This document shows, piece by piece, positions 43,350 through 53,302 of a DNA stretch of 64,000 nt. The notes under the pieces are model-generated. The model did not search any database. It was not told the origin of the DNA and saw only the letters and a program-made list of their open reading frames with translations. The translations under genes and the position numbers were made by a program. Position 1 is the stretch's first letter, and each line of letters starts with the position of its first letter. This DNA is from Planctomycetota bacterium. GTDB taxonomy: Bacteria; Planctomycetota; Planctomycetia; Pirellulales; Pirellulaceae. The stretch spans positions 124,001 to 188,000 of the forward strand of contig CAUJHS010000090.1 in the NCBI GenBank assembly GCA_963204915.1, read 5' to 3'.

Positions 43350-44879
43350 TTAGGCCTGCACTGGCCCCTTAACGCCGCCTGTGTATTCTTCACCTTCCGC
43401 GCCAGGCTCAACGGTATGCAACACCTTTTGCTTGTACCCGCCTTGGGACGCATAATACAACACCAGAAGCAAGTAGCCGATCGCCATCGCCAAGGGCACC
43501 ACGGCAGTCCATTTGAGCGCCATGCGACCACCGAAAAGTTCCGCTTGCATGACGGGATTGGCCGCCTTGGCCTCGGGATCGCCCGCCAGTTTTTCCTCTA
43601 AAGCGCCCACTTTCGCACCATCGAGGCCATGCACCTCAGGGAAAATGAGAAAGTTCGAGGGGCTTTCCGCGCGAAATTCCGCATATAACTCGGGATTGTT
43701 CGACTGCAAGAATTGTGCGGCGTAAAAGTCTTGTTTGTATCCAATGCCGGGACCGCCTAGCAGCCCCGCCGACAACATGCCAATACCGCCGATGGTTCCC
43801 ATCGTCAAAGCGCCGCCGCGGGGAAATTGTTCTCCCACAACGCCCAACATGGTGGGCCAAAAGAAGGTCTTCCCCAAACCGTACACGGTCGCCGCCATAA
43901 CAATAACAATCCCGGTCGTCGCGCTGCCAAGCCAATATAAGCCGATGCAGCCCAAAATGGCGCTGCCCAACAACAGCCCGAGCGGATTGATTTTCTCCAC
44001 AATCGGGCCAGCAAAAAATCGCAGTACGAACATGATCGCCGATGTGTACACGAACAAAAGCGTGGCTTTTCCCGGGATCGTGTTGTTCATGATATTGGTA
44101 ATCCAGCTATCCGTGCCCAGTTCCACGTATCCAACCATGGCGTGCAACAGAAACAAGAACAACAACAGGGGGCTGACAAATTGCGCCAGCATTTCGCCAA
44201 AAGTGACACCGGCGGCGCGGGCTTCCGATTGAGGAAACGATTCGATTACTACAATGGCGCCGTACAGCAAGGTGGGCGCTAAGAACAACGCCATGGGGAT
44301 TTCCCATCGCAGGTGCGAAATCGACGCTTCAGGACCGCAGAATAGGTACGCGAACACGCCACCCACAATCAGACCGCCCGGCCAGCCGGCATGAAGAATA
44401 TTCAAATAGTGGGTCTTTTTTGTGGGGTAAAGCGTGGCTACAAGCGGGTTGATTACTGCCTCGCACATGCCGTTGGCCAGGGCGAACATGAACATACCAA
44501 TATAAAGGCACCAATACGTTGCGTCCTTACCGGCCGCCTCAAAGACCGGCGTTGCCGCGAGCGTGATGACCGCCGAAAGCACGTGCAAAACAAACGCCAT
44601 AATCAGCAACGGCTTGTATCCGATCTGATCGACAAACAGACTGAACACGATAATTGTCACACCAAAACCGACCAAACCACCGCCGGTGATGTTGCCAAGA
44701 TCGCCTTTGGTAAAGCCAAATTGAGTTGCCCAGTCACCTAAGATACCGGCGCGAATCGCGAACCCCATTCCAGCGGCGATGAGGGTGAAGAAGCTAGCGA
44801 GAAAAATCAGAAAACGCCCTTTGTGTTTCTCGGCCGGGACGCCGGCATCCTTGTGTAGAGGTGACTCGTTGCGCGCCAT
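43350..44879 (-). CDS. Major facilitator superfamily transporter
   Basis: A 509-residue integral membrane protein with about 12 hydrophobic segments, for example FLIFLASFFTLIAAGMGFAI, GLVGFGVTIIVFSLFV, WCLYIGMFMFALANGMCEAVINPLVATLYP and GIVIVMAATVYGLGKTFFWPTMLGVV. The NGMCEAVINPLVATLYPTKKTHYLN loop resembles the 'FHS'-type sugar transporter branch. The substrate is unknown, possibly a sugar or polyol. GGAG precedes ATG by about 10 bases. A large extramembrane insertion (FYAAQFLQSNNPELYAEFRAESPSNFLIFPEVHGLDG... about 400-460) lies between the last helices. Divergent from the glycerol-3-phosphate dehydrogenase gene, so a shared metabolic role is possible. Confidence 0.85.
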   Translation of the reverse strand: MARNESPLHKDAGVPAEKHKGRFLIFLASFFTLIAAGMGFAIRAGILGDWATQFGFTKGDLGNITGGGLVGFGVTIIVFSLFVDQIGYKPLLIMAFVLHVLSAVITLAATPVFEAAGKDATYWCLYIGMFMFALANGMCEAVINPLVATLYPTKKTHYLNILHAGWPGGLIVGGVFAYLFCGPEASISHLRWEIPMALFLAPTLLYGAIVVIESFPQSEARAAGVTFGEMLAQFVSPLLLFLFLLHAMVGYVELGTDSWITNIMNNTIPGKATLLFVYTSAIMFVLRFFAGPIVEKINPLGLLLGSAILGCIGLYWLGSATTGIVIVMAATVYGLGKTFFWPTMLGVVGEQFPRGGALTMGTIGGIGMLSAGLLGGPGIGYKQDFYAAQFLQSNNPELYAEFRAESPSNFLIFPEVHGLDGAKVGALEEKLAGDPEAKAANPVMQAELFGGRMALKWTAVVPLAMAIGYLLLVLYYASQGGYKQKVLHTVEPGAEGEEYTGGVKGPVQA

Positions 44880-45017
44880 GAATGAATAACTCCGAAAAAG
44901 TCTATAGGAAACACGATAGTTGAGGATAAGAGTATAATACTGTCCGCGCGGATGTAAACTGTTTCCTCACTCGCTTTTCGGCCGTTTCTGCTCGTCGGGG
45001 CGTATAAAGGGCAGAGT

Positions 45018-46772
45018 TTGACTATCTTCTCTCGACACGAAACGATGTCGCTCGAACGTCCTACGATTCTAATCCTTGGCGCCGGAATCAATGGGGCGGC
45101 AATCGCTCGCGAACTCGCCCTCTGCGGCATCGGTGTGGTTATCGTGGACCGGGGCGACATCGCGTCGGGCGCCACGGCCTACTCTTCCCGGTTGATTCAC
45201 GGCGGACTGCGATATCTCGAATTTGGCGAATTCGATCTGGTGCGCGAGTCGTTGAGTGAACGCACTCGGCTTCTCCAGTTGGCGCCTCATTTGGTCCAAC
45301 CGCTTCGACTTTTCGTTCCGGTTTCGTCTCGCCTGGGCGGCGTACGTTCGGCCGTGCCCAAGTTTTTCGGCTGGAAGGGCAAGCCTCGAGCGTTTGAACC
45401 GCGTGGGTTATGGCTCGTCAATGCGGGACTCCAGCTTTACGATCGTCTTGCACGCAGTTCGTCACTGCCGCGGCGTGGCGTGCATCGGGTCGGCGCAGCG
45501 CCCTCGCCTCCTGTTGATGCGAAACGTTACCGCTGGGTTTGCTCTTATTGGGACGCCCAAATCGTCTATCCTGAGCGATTTACTCTCGCATTGATTGAAG
45601 ACGCACGACAGTTGGCGGAAGCCCATGACGCCGAGTTCCGTGTGTTCACCTACCACGAGGCTCGATTCCAGAACCACTTGGTGACAGTCCGCCCTGTCCC
45701 ATGGGAGACGGCACGAGCATCGCATTTACCTCAAGGCGTGAAGACGTTTACTCCCGCGGCGATCATCAACGCGACTGGCGCTTGGGTCGATCAAACGCTT
45801 AAACACCTGGGGGCGCCTTCTGTTCGACTCATGGGCGGCACGAAAGGTAGTCATATTCTCACGCATCAAGCCGCCATTCGTAACGCTTTGGGGCAATGCG
45901 GAGTTTATACCGAAGCAAGTGACGGTCGCCCCATCTTTCTACTTCCCTTTGGCGAGGCGGTCTTGATCGGCACGACAGACCTTCCGTTTGAAAACTCGCC
46001 AGAGACTGCCGTGGCGGATGACGAGGAAATTGCTTACTTGTTAAATGCGGCCAATGCGGTTTTTCCGCACGTCCATTTGAAGCCCGGCGATGTTACCCTG
46101 CATTACAGCGGCGTACGCCCTCTTCCCTACGTTGATGCGACATCCACCGCGGCAATCACGCGTCGACACTTCCTTAGAGAACATACGGAGTGCGCCGTCC
46201 CCTTGTACTCAGTCATTGGCGGCAAGCTCACGACGTGCCGATCGCTAGCCGAGGAAACCGTCAACGCGGTTTTGCCGCGAATTAATCGCGCCCCCACAAC
46301 GACCTCGCGCGACCGTCCGATTCCTGGTGGAGAGAATTATCCGAGAAGCGACGCGGAACTCCTGGATTTCCACGCTCAACTCAGCGAGCGATTGGGCTAT
46401 TCTTCGTCGCAAATCAATGCGGTATGGCAGTTGTGCGGCCGATTGACCGAACGAGCCTTATCAAGCGACCTGCCTCCCGCACCGCAACCTGACGACCGCG
46501 AGAACCTGCCAGGCACGTCACTGCCGATTCGGTTTGTACGATATACGCTCAACCACGAGTGGGTCAGTCGGCTGGCGGATCTTGTCGAACGTCGTCTAAT
46601 GCTCCATTTTCACCGCGAGATTTCCGAAGCGTGCCTACAACAGTTGGCACGCTTGTTAGTCGAAAGCGGCCAACTTGCCGTTGAGAACCTGGAACAGGAA
46701 GTCACGGTAACACGCCAGCGACTCGCCGACCATTTCGGACGGCAAAGCGACGTTGTCCGGCAATCGCAGTGA
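45018..46772 (+). CDS. glpD: FAD-dependent glycerol-3-phosphate dehydrogenase
   Basis: A 584-residue GlpD-type flavoprotein. ILGAGINGAAIARELALCG is the dinucleotide fold, then RGDIASGATAYSSRLIHGGLRYLEFGEFDLVRESL, the family signature, GGTKGSHILT, FLLPFGEAVLIGTTDLPFE, SGVRPLPY and YSVIGGKLTTCRSLAEETVN. The C-terminal ~120 residues form the GlpD helical domain. It oxidises sn-glycerol 3-phosphate to dihydroxyacetone phosphate and passes electrons to quinone at the membrane. The TTG start at 45018 has AAGGG six bases upstream; ATG 45045 is the alternative without such a site. Divergent from the MFS transporter. Confidence 0.92.
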   Translation: MTIFSRHETMSLERPTILILGAGINGAAIARELALCGIGVVIVDRGDIASGATAYSSRLIHGGLRYLEFGEFDLVRESLSERTRLLQLAPHLVQPLRLFVPVSSRLGGVRSAVPKFFGWKGKPRAFEPRGLWLVNAGLQLYDRLARSSSLPRRGVHRVGAAPSPPVDAKRYRWVCSYWDAQIVYPERFTLALIEDARQLAEAHDAEFRVFTYHEARFQNHLVTVRPVPWETARASHLPQGVKTFTPAAIINATGAWVDQTLKHLGAPSVRLMGGTKGSHILTHQAAIRNALGQCGVYTEASDGRPIFLLPFGEAVLIGTTDLPFENSPETAVADDEEIAYLLNAANAVFPHVHLKPGDVTLHYSGVRPLPYVDATSTAAITRRHFLREHTECAVPLYSVIGGKLTTCRSLAEETVNAVLPRINRAPTTTSRDRPIPGGENYPRSDAELLDFHAQLSERLGYSSSQINAVWQLCGRLTERALSSDLPPAPQPDDRENLPGTSLPIRFVRYTLNHEWVSRLADLVERRLMLHFHREISEACLQQLARLLVESGQLAVENLEQEVTVTRQRLADHFGRQSDVVRQSQ

Positions 46773-46847
46773 GGGCTACCGTGCGGTTTGCTATCTCAGG
46801 ACGCGGATTGCAGGTCGCCGCTATGCACGTCATCGATAACGGCGAGT

Positions 46848-49800
46848 TCAACCTCCCGATGTCGCCGGCTCGGGCGGTTTTGGCGGGTCGAAGGTGGTCA
46901 CCGACTGGCCATTTTCTCGCCACACGCGAAGTACGCTATCTTGGCCGCCAGCGATGATGATCTTGCCATCGGCGGTAACATCAACGGTGTAGAGAAAGTC
47001 TTGGGCGCCACCGAAGGTACGCGGCGTGTTGCCCTGAGCGACATTGTTCAATCGTACGTTCTGGTCGCCCGACGCCGTTACGACCATGTCGTTCCCATCG
47101 CTCAGAAACCTAAGCGACGTGACCTCTTTATTGAAACCGGGCGTGGTCTTGATTTGGTCGCCCGTAGCGAAGTTCCAAGCCTTCACCACATTGTCGGCGC
47201 CGCACGTCGCGAGGACCCGGCCATCGGCGCGCCACGAAACATCCAGCACATGGTGGGTATGCCCTTCGAACGATCGCACAAATTCTCCGGTTTCAACGTT
47301 AAACACTTTCATAAAGCGATCGGCGCCGCAGGTAGCCAAATGTTTCCCGTCAGGCGAGAACTCGACACCAAAGAGCGTGTCGCTATGCGCCTCGGGCATG
47401 GCGCGCACTAAGCTGCCATTTTCGACGCTCCAAATCTTTAGTTCTCCGGAACGCGACGGTTCGCCCCCGCCGGTCGCGAGCAACTTGCCGTCATGGTTAA
47501 AATCTAGCGCCGTCACGCGGTCAATAAACGCATCTGACGAATCCGGCGATCCAATGACGCGTTCCAGCTTCCATTCCGGGTTGCCCGCCCATTGAACCAA
47601 CGAGTAGTTAGCGGCCAAAGAGAGGATGTCTCCCGTAGGTATAAACGCTAAGTGCGTTAGGGCCGCTCCCTGACCGCGTCGCACATCAACCGCTTCGCCC
47701 GTTTCGCTATTCCAAGTGAAGATCACTTGGTCATCGCCCGCCGAGGCGAGAAGCGCGCCATCTGGCGAAAACGCCACCGCCGCAACAGGTTTTTCTGTGG
47801 GAGCAACGGCCTCTTGTGCTTGTTTCTGTGCGGCCTCCGATTGTTGATGCCGCTCCTGCATTTGTTTAAGCGAATTCTCAGCGTCGGTTACACCCGCTGC
47901 CGCAGCCGCGATGGTTTCTTTTGAACGTTCAACGCTGCGCTCAGCAGCTTGCAGCGAACGCATGGCCGCGTCTCGTTCATCGACCGCCTTCTTATGCGGC
48001 GCGGCAACCTGATTGACTTTGTTCTGAGCCTGATTCGCTTTATTCTGCGCTGCAGAGAAAACCTGGTCGGCCTGCTGTTTGGCTTGTTGCGCAGCGGTTC
48101 GCGCCGCAGTTGCATCTTGGAACATTTTTTCTTTCAGAGGTTTGTCCTCATCCGCCTTCTGTTTCGCGGCTTGCGCCTCGTCAAAGGTTTTCTGCGCGAC
48201 GACCACGGCGTCGGCAAGTTCTTTGTTATCTGGTTGCTGTTGGGCAGCGGCTTGCGCCTGGGTGAGTTTCGCCTGCGCTTCGGTTAGAGTTTTGGCGGCC
48301 TCGTCCGCGGTTTTATTGGCGGCGTCACGCGCGGCCTGCGCCGCTTTGAGTAACTCCTCGGCCTTCGGAAGCTCTTGTTCGGCCGTTTTTTTGTTTGCCT
48401 CCGCCGCAGCGAGTTCCGCTTGAGCCGTCGCCAGTTCCTGGTCCGCGGCGTCTTTGTCGGCTTGTGGTTTGACCAGAGCTTCCGTTTTTTGCTTTAGTTC
48501 TGTCTCGGCTTTGGTTCGGTCTTCCCCAGCCTTCTTGGCGTTGTCTTCCTCCGACTGCTTTCGTTTCTTTGCTTCTTCCAGATCCGCATTTGCAAGATCG
48601 ACGATCTTCTTCGCCAGAGCCACGGCGCGGGTCGCGTCGTCAGCCCGATAACGCATTTCAAAATCGCCCTTCAGTTCGGCCACCTGTTGACCATTCGCAG
48701 CGTTCCATAGCTTCGCCGCGTTATTCGCGCCGGCCGACGCAAATCGTTGGCCGTCGGGGCGAACCGCCACTGAGGTTACGGGGCCACCGTGGCTCATCTG
48801 CCGGATTTGATTCCCACCATTGACATCCCACAGACGCAAGGTGCCGTCATGACTGCCGGTCAGAATCTGGGATGCAACCGCTGGATTTGCCGCAATCGAC
48901 GTAACCGGACCTCCGTGACCCCGCAGTTCTTTTGCGGGTTGCGGTGCGGCAACCTCCGACTCAGGCGCTACAGGTTGCGGCGTACCCCAAATCCGAATTA
49001 CATGATCGTCGTGAGCGGTAGCCACTTGCTTATCATCAGAAACCAACGTGGCCGCGGTAACGGGTGCGGGAGTCTCCAGCTTTGCGACTTCGGCGCCGTC
49101 GGCAATATTCCATATCCGCACGGTTTTGTCCTGAGAAGCAGTTGCTAATTGACCGCCATCTTTCGTGAAACTGACGCCAGTTACCGGGCCGGCATGCCCC
49201 ACCAATGTCTTCGCAATCTGCCCGGAGCTCATATCAAAGACTTTCACTTGACCGTTATCTTGGCCCACCGCGAGCCATCGGCCATCCGAGCTGCGCGCCA
49301 ACGATTTTCCAGGCGAATCGATGCCCGCGAGATCTCTCACTCGAATATCGCGCGGACGTCGCCAAATTTTGACAGTTCGAAACGCGCCAGATGCGAGCAA
49401 CTCTCCATCGGGGCTAAAGGCAAGCGACTGGATCAGATCAAGGTCGGCAACGCCGGCTTTGTCGTACACGCCCGCAGTCAGTAACGACGGATCGGTCAGC
49501 CGCGTCACTAGTTGCTTGGTCGCCAAATGATAAATAAAGATTTGATTCGCCCGACTTGCCGCCACGTAACGACCATCGGCAGTAATGGCCGCAGCGTAAA
49601 TGGGATTGACTCCTGGAGGCAACGGCTGCCATTGCACGGGACCTGCTCCGCCTGCGACTTCACCACTGGCGCCCTGGTCGATCCAGAGTTTGATCAACCC
49701 TAATTCCTCAGGTGTTAACGGCTTGGCGCCAACGTTGTTATCCGGCGGAGGCATAAATGATTCCCGCTGACGCGACGCCAGCAAAATCAATAGGCTTTCA

Positions 49801-50078
49801 CTTCCTTTACCGGGTTCTATCGCCGGTCCTTCGGCGCCGCCTTTAAGCATGGCCTGCGGGGTTTCGAGGATGAGATCGCTTTCGGCCTTCGCCGAGTTGT
49901 GACAGGCGACGCAGTTACGTCGCAGAAGCGGCAATACCTCTTTCTCAAAATCAACCGGTCCCTCGTGTTTGATTTCCGCAATCGCGATTGGCTTATCATC
50001 AGCAAACGCGACCGCGCCGCAGAATGCCGACGCCACGGTGATTAGTATCAGCTTGGTGACTAGGAACGTCTTTGTCAT
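46848..50078 (-). CDS. Planctomycete cytochrome (PSCyt1)-WD40 protein with central coiled coil
   Basis: A 1076-residue exported protein. Signal peptide (LVTKLILITVASAFCGAVAFA) and a PSCyt1 domain with one heme-binding CVACH motif (56-60) and distal MPPPD. Residues ~155-475 are WD40 repeats (VTGVSFTKDGGQLATASQDKTVRIWNIADG, VTSIAANPAVASQILTGSHDGTLRLWD). Residues ~490-770 form an Ala/Lys/Glu/Gln-rich coiled coil, and ~775-1065 are a second WD40 set. The WD40 parts are probable propellers in the periplasm or paryphoplasm that scaffold electron-transfer or hydrolytic partners. Third gene of a unit with the PPC-domain and DUF1549/DUF1553 genes. The split of the propellers by a ~280-residue coiled coil is unusual. 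Confidence 0.9.
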   Translation of the reverse strand: MTKTFLVTKLILITVASAFCGAVAFADDKPIAIAEIKHEGPVDFEKEVLPLLRRNCVACHNSAKAESDLILETPQAMLKGGAEGPAIEPGKGSESLLILLASRQRESFMPPPDNNVGAKPLTPEELGLIKLWIDQGASGEVAGGAGPVQWQPLPPGVNPIYAAAITADGRYVAASRANQIFIYHLATKQLVTRLTDPSLLTAGVYDKAGVADLDLIQSLAFSPDGELLASGAFRTVKIWRRPRDIRVRDLAGIDSPGKSLARSSDGRWLAVGQDNGQVKVFDMSSGQIAKTLVGHAGPVTGVSFTKDGGQLATASQDKTVRIWNIADGAEVAKLETPAPVTAATLVSDDKQVATAHDDHVIRIWGTPQPVAPESEVAAPQPAKELRGHGGPVTSIAANPAVASQILTGSHDGTLRLWDVNGGNQIRQMSHGGPVTSVAVRPDGQRFASAGANNAAKLWNAANGQQVAELKGDFEMRYRADDATRAVALAKKIVDLANADLEEAKKRKQSEEDNAKKAGEDRTKAETELKQKTEALVKPQADKDAADQELATAQAELAAAEANKKTAEQELPKAEELLKAAQAARDAANKTADEAAKTLTEAQAKLTQAQAAAQQQPDNKELADAVVVAQKTFDEAQAAKQKADEDKPLKEKMFQDATAARTAAQQAKQQADQVFSAAQNKANQAQNKVNQVAAPHKKAVDERDAAMRSLQAAERSVERSKETIAAAAAGVTDAENSLKQMQERHQQSEAAQKQAQEAVAPTEKPVAAVAFSPDGALLASAGDDQVIFTWNSETGEAVDVRRGQGAALTHLAFIPTGDILSLAANYSLVQWAGNPEWKLERVIGSPDSSDAFIDRVTALDFNHDGKLLATGGGEPSRSGELKIWSVENGSLVRAMPEAHSDTLFGVEFSPDGKHLATCGADRFMKVFNVETGEFVRSFEGHTHHVLDVSWRADGRVLATCGADNVVKAWNFATGDQIKTTPGFNKEVTSLRFLSDGNDMVVTASGDQNVRLNNVAQGNTPRTFGGAQDFLYTVDVTADGKIIIAGGQDSVLRVWRENGQSVTTFDPPKPPEPATSGG

Positions 50079-50192
50079 AACAAATTAACCCGCGATAAAA
50101 GCGCATTCATGATTGTCTTAGTGGCCCGAGCCGAAGGCTCGCGCATTCGGAAGGCACGACGACCTCGCTGAAGCTCCATTGAGTAGGTCGTA

Positions 50193-53135
50193 TTATTTGG
50201 GCGGCGCCATTTCGATTTTGACGCCAAGCGGGACAACCTCATCCAATTGGACGTTGTTGAAACGCACCCGGAATCGAACATTCACCGTGTGTTCGCCAAC
50301 GGTCGCATTGTTGGAGGCGGTCACTTCAATCTTGCCTTCATTTTGACCCTTCGGCAGTGTGAATTTGGAAGCAGAAATTCCTGCGACGCCGTTGGGTGGT
50401 TCAAACAAGATCTCGACCTGATCGTCGAATCCGTATAGACGATTTACCGTGAAGGCAACCTCGGCTTTCTCTCCCTGCTTCAACGTGGGCGTTGAGAGCA
50501 ACGTCGGTTGAATGGGGTCAGAAGTCACCCGCACCTTCACAGGCGTGGACGCCACGAACACATTGATTTCTTTCTTTTGATTGTTCTTCTTAATTTCATT
50601 CAACTGATTGTCAATTTGCTTCTTGCGTTCCGTAGCTTGCTTGACAAGCTCTTGGGCTGTTCGATCTTCGGCCTCGGCTTGTGTTTTTGCCGCTTCCGCC
50701 GTTTGCAACTGAGCGCGGGCTTGCGCAAGTTCCTGGTTTGCACTTTCGGCGTTGTCGGCTTGCGCGCTTTGCACCGCTTGCTCTTTTTGTTTGACGACGT
50801 TCATAGCCTCTTGCGCCGCTTGCGTCGCCTTTGTTTTCGCTTCGCCGGCTTGCTTGGCTTTCTCTTGAAGCTCCGCAATCGTTTGATCGATTTCTTTTTG
50901 ACGTTCCTCGTGGCCTTTGATCAGATCAGGGTTACGTTCGTAGTCGATTTTCGAAGAGCCCCGCAAGTAGAACGTGTAAGTCCCTGGTTGGATATTATTG
51001 TTGCTTAGAACAAATTCCATTTTTCCGTCTGCCTGGCCCGGCTTGAGATTGAAATTTTTCACCTGGAATTCATTGGGAGCGCCAATCGGCGCAAGCGCCA
51101 AGTCGCCCTTTAGCTGACCGCGCCAAGCTACGGAAATAGGAATCTCCACTTTTCCGCCTTTGGAGGTTTCCACCACGGCGCCATCTCCCATCTTGACCAA
51201 GGCAGGGCCTGCTTCCTTATCAACTACAGACAGTACGAGGTCGCGCGCCAAGCGTGCGATGGGGGGATCTTGTTGACGGTTTTGTGTGCCCCAAACGAGC
51301 GTTTCAGGCCGCGCATACCTCACGACCTCCTGCCCGCCGACTTTGGTTTTCCCTATGATTGAAATATGTCCCGTCCAAGCCGGCGAGTTCTCGTCGGCGG
51401 TAAAGACTAACCAAGCGTCCTTAACTTGTCCTCCCACAACCGCCCCGGCGCAAGCTACGCCTTGGGGAAGGCCTTCTGCGGAAAGCTCGACTTCTCCATC
51501 GAAACCATCTCGGCGTTCCACGCGAACTTGCACCAAAGCGGTTCCTCCACGGCGCAACACGCTGGCGTATTGCGGAATCAGATTGTCGTTCTGAGTAGGC
51601 GACGGCTCGGGAGCCGCGACCATCCGAAAATCGGGTTGGGGCCGGCGGATGATTAACCGATACGCCACGCGCGGATCGGAGCGCCCGCCGCCAAACTGAT
51701 CTTGGACGCGGATTCGATAGACTGCATCTTCCGATACATCCAGTCGCAACGTGGGATCGTCCGTCGACAGGTCAAACCCGGTCCCTATCATGGCGTTGCG
51801 TTCGGGCGGGTCATCCATTTGGACCACATCACTGACCTGCTCCTCTCCTTTTTCGTTCTTCGTGACCTTTTGTACGAGCACATAAGGATCGCAATCGAAC
51901 CCCAACCGATGGGCCACGACTTCGATCCAATACACATCTCCTTTTTTCGCTTCGAATTCGACCCAGTCACGGTCGTCAGCAGGATAAAACTGGCCCACGT
52001 ACTCGCACGGCGCGGTAACTCGATTCACCTGCGAAGGCTGGTTATTCGGCTCCTGCTCCGGAACGACGGGAGCCACGGCGAAGGCAACCGGAACGGGGTC
52101 GGCCATTCCTTGCGGCGAAGATAACTGCCAGGGGTGCAGGTCAAGTGTGCCCATATAAGGGCGCTGAAACGCCGTGACTGCCGCCTGTCGCCGCGCGTCT
52201 TCGTCGGCAGGTAGGGTGACGTCCACTTCCAACTTTTCCAACGCCTTGCCCTTCAGGCGAAATTCGCCCGCGGGTTGGCCTCCAGGTAAGTTACGCCCGT
52301 ATACCGTTAGTTTTGCGGGTTTGCCTGGCTCAGCGGAAGGCGGGAAAACCGCTTCCACTTTCGGGCCGGCATGCAAGCGCAGTCGGTAGAAGAATTCGGG
52401 ACTGCCGCGATACAGGAAATCATGGACGCCAACCAAATAGGCGCCACTCGCAGGAGCGGTAAAATCAAGCAACGCATCTCCATCCCCAGCCTCGCGCACA
52501 CGCTCAAGTTCATTTCCTTGCTCGTCGAGTAGCACCAACGTGGCGTCCATGCGTGAGTCAATTCGCCGCGCCCAGCAATCGACCAGCACACGCTGACCTT
52601 GTTGTAGCGTCAGCTTGTAATAGTCAATGCTATCGCCTTCGGTTGTACCGCTCACCACAACGTCGACGGGCAACTCCTGCGCTGTCGCGGCAGTGCGATT
52701 GTTGCCGTTGTCGCGCGTCTCGTTAAGCAACCCAACCACAAATGCACGAGGATTCGAGGCGCCGAAACGGCCAAGCGCTCGCACTTCGTAAATGCCCGGA
52801 GGCGTCTCGGGCGCTATGTTCACGGAGAACAAGTTGTCCAACGGCCGCGGCGTTTTCACCAACGGACCCGCCTCCTCCATCTTTGGCGCAGCGGTAATGC
52901 CCGGATGAGAAAAAAGCAGCGAGGTGGGGCCATCCAGGTCGGCTCCGGAGATTTGTACATCTACCGAGGCGCCTTGTTTTCCGCCCGGCGGAAAAATCGT
53001 TCTTAAATCCGACACAGGCAGTTGCGCATGGACATTCGCTAAGCCAAACAATGCAAAGGAAGCAACGGCGCTCCAGGTCGTTAATGCCCTGCACAGGCGT
53101 TTCCGCGCATGGCGAGAAGTAAGGCAACGATCCAT
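50193..53135 (-). CDS. Large exported PPC-domain protein with coiled coil
   Basis: A 980-residue secreted protein. Signal region (RALTTWSAVASFALFGLANVHA), then an IPT/TIG-like beta module (FPPGGKQGASVDVQISGADLDGPTSLLF, about 40-110). Pre-peptidase C-terminal (PPC) beta-sandwiches include YYKLTLQQGQRVLVDCWARRIDSRMDATLVLLDEQGNE and WVEFEAKKGDVYWIEVVAHRLGFDCDPYVLV. Toward the end is a Gln/Ala/Lys/Glu coiled coil (about 755-860: AKQAGEAKTKATQAAQEAMNVVKQKEQAV), then a beta domain. Such proteins occur in planctomycete clusters with DUF1549/DUF1553 proteins. The ATG at 53135 starts the signal peptide and has AAAGGA upstream. Second gene in the unit with the neighbours at 55792 and 50078. Function unknown. 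Confidence 0.8.
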   Translation of the reverse strand: MDRCLTSRHARKRLCRALTTWSAVASFALFGLANVHAQLPVSDLRTIFPPGGKQGASVDVQISGADLDGPTSLLFSHPGITAAPKMEEAGPLVKTPRPLDNLFSVNIAPETPPGIYEVRALGRFGASNPRAFVVGLLNETRDNGNNRTAATAQELPVDVVVSGTTEGDSIDYYKLTLQQGQRVLVDCWARRIDSRMDATLVLLDEQGNELERVREAGDGDALLDFTAPASGAYLVGVHDFLYRGSPEFFYRLRLHAGPKVEAVFPPSAEPGKPAKLTVYGRNLPGGQPAGEFRLKGKALEKLEVDVTLPADEDARRQAAVTAFQRPYMGTLDLHPWQLSSPQGMADPVPVAFAVAPVVPEQEPNNQPSQVNRVTAPCEYVGQFYPADDRDWVEFEAKKGDVYWIEVVAHRLGFDCDPYVLVQKVTKNEKGEEQVSDVVQMDDPPERNAMIGTGFDLSTDDPTLRLDVSEDAVYRIRVQDQFGGGRSDPRVAYRLIIRRPQPDFRMVAAPEPSPTQNDNLIPQYASVLRRGGTALVQVRVERRDGFDGEVELSAEGLPQGVACAGAVVGGQVKDAWLVFTADENSPAWTGHISIIGKTKVGGQEVVRYARPETLVWGTQNRQQDPPIARLARDLVLSVVDKEAGPALVKMGDGAVVETSKGGKVEIPISVAWRGQLKGDLALAPIGAPNEFQVKNFNLKPGQADGKMEFVLSNNNIQPGTYTFYLRGSSKIDYERNPDLIKGHEERQKEIDQTIAELQEKAKQAGEAKTKATQAAQEAMNVVKQKEQAVQSAQADNAESANQELAQARAQLQTAEAAKTQAEAEDRTAQELVKQATERKKQIDNQLNEIKKNNQKKEINVFVASTPVKVRVTSDPIQPTLLSTPTLKQGEKAEVAFTVNRLYGFDDQVEILFEPPNGVAGISASKFTLPKGQNEGKIEVTASNNATVGEHTVNVRFRVRFNNVQLDEVVPLGVKIEMAPPK

Positions 53136-53302
53136 GAAACAAGATCCTTTGGCCGAAAGGTGTGAAGGTGCGCCAAGTCGCGGGGGGGACCGTCGAGGTC
53201 GCGGGAGCCGCCGAGGGAGGAAAACGGCGGCGTGGAAGGTGTTAACCGTTTCGTTTTCCCAGCGCAATCGCTGGAAAAACGCGAATTGAAAGAGCCGTTA
53301 AT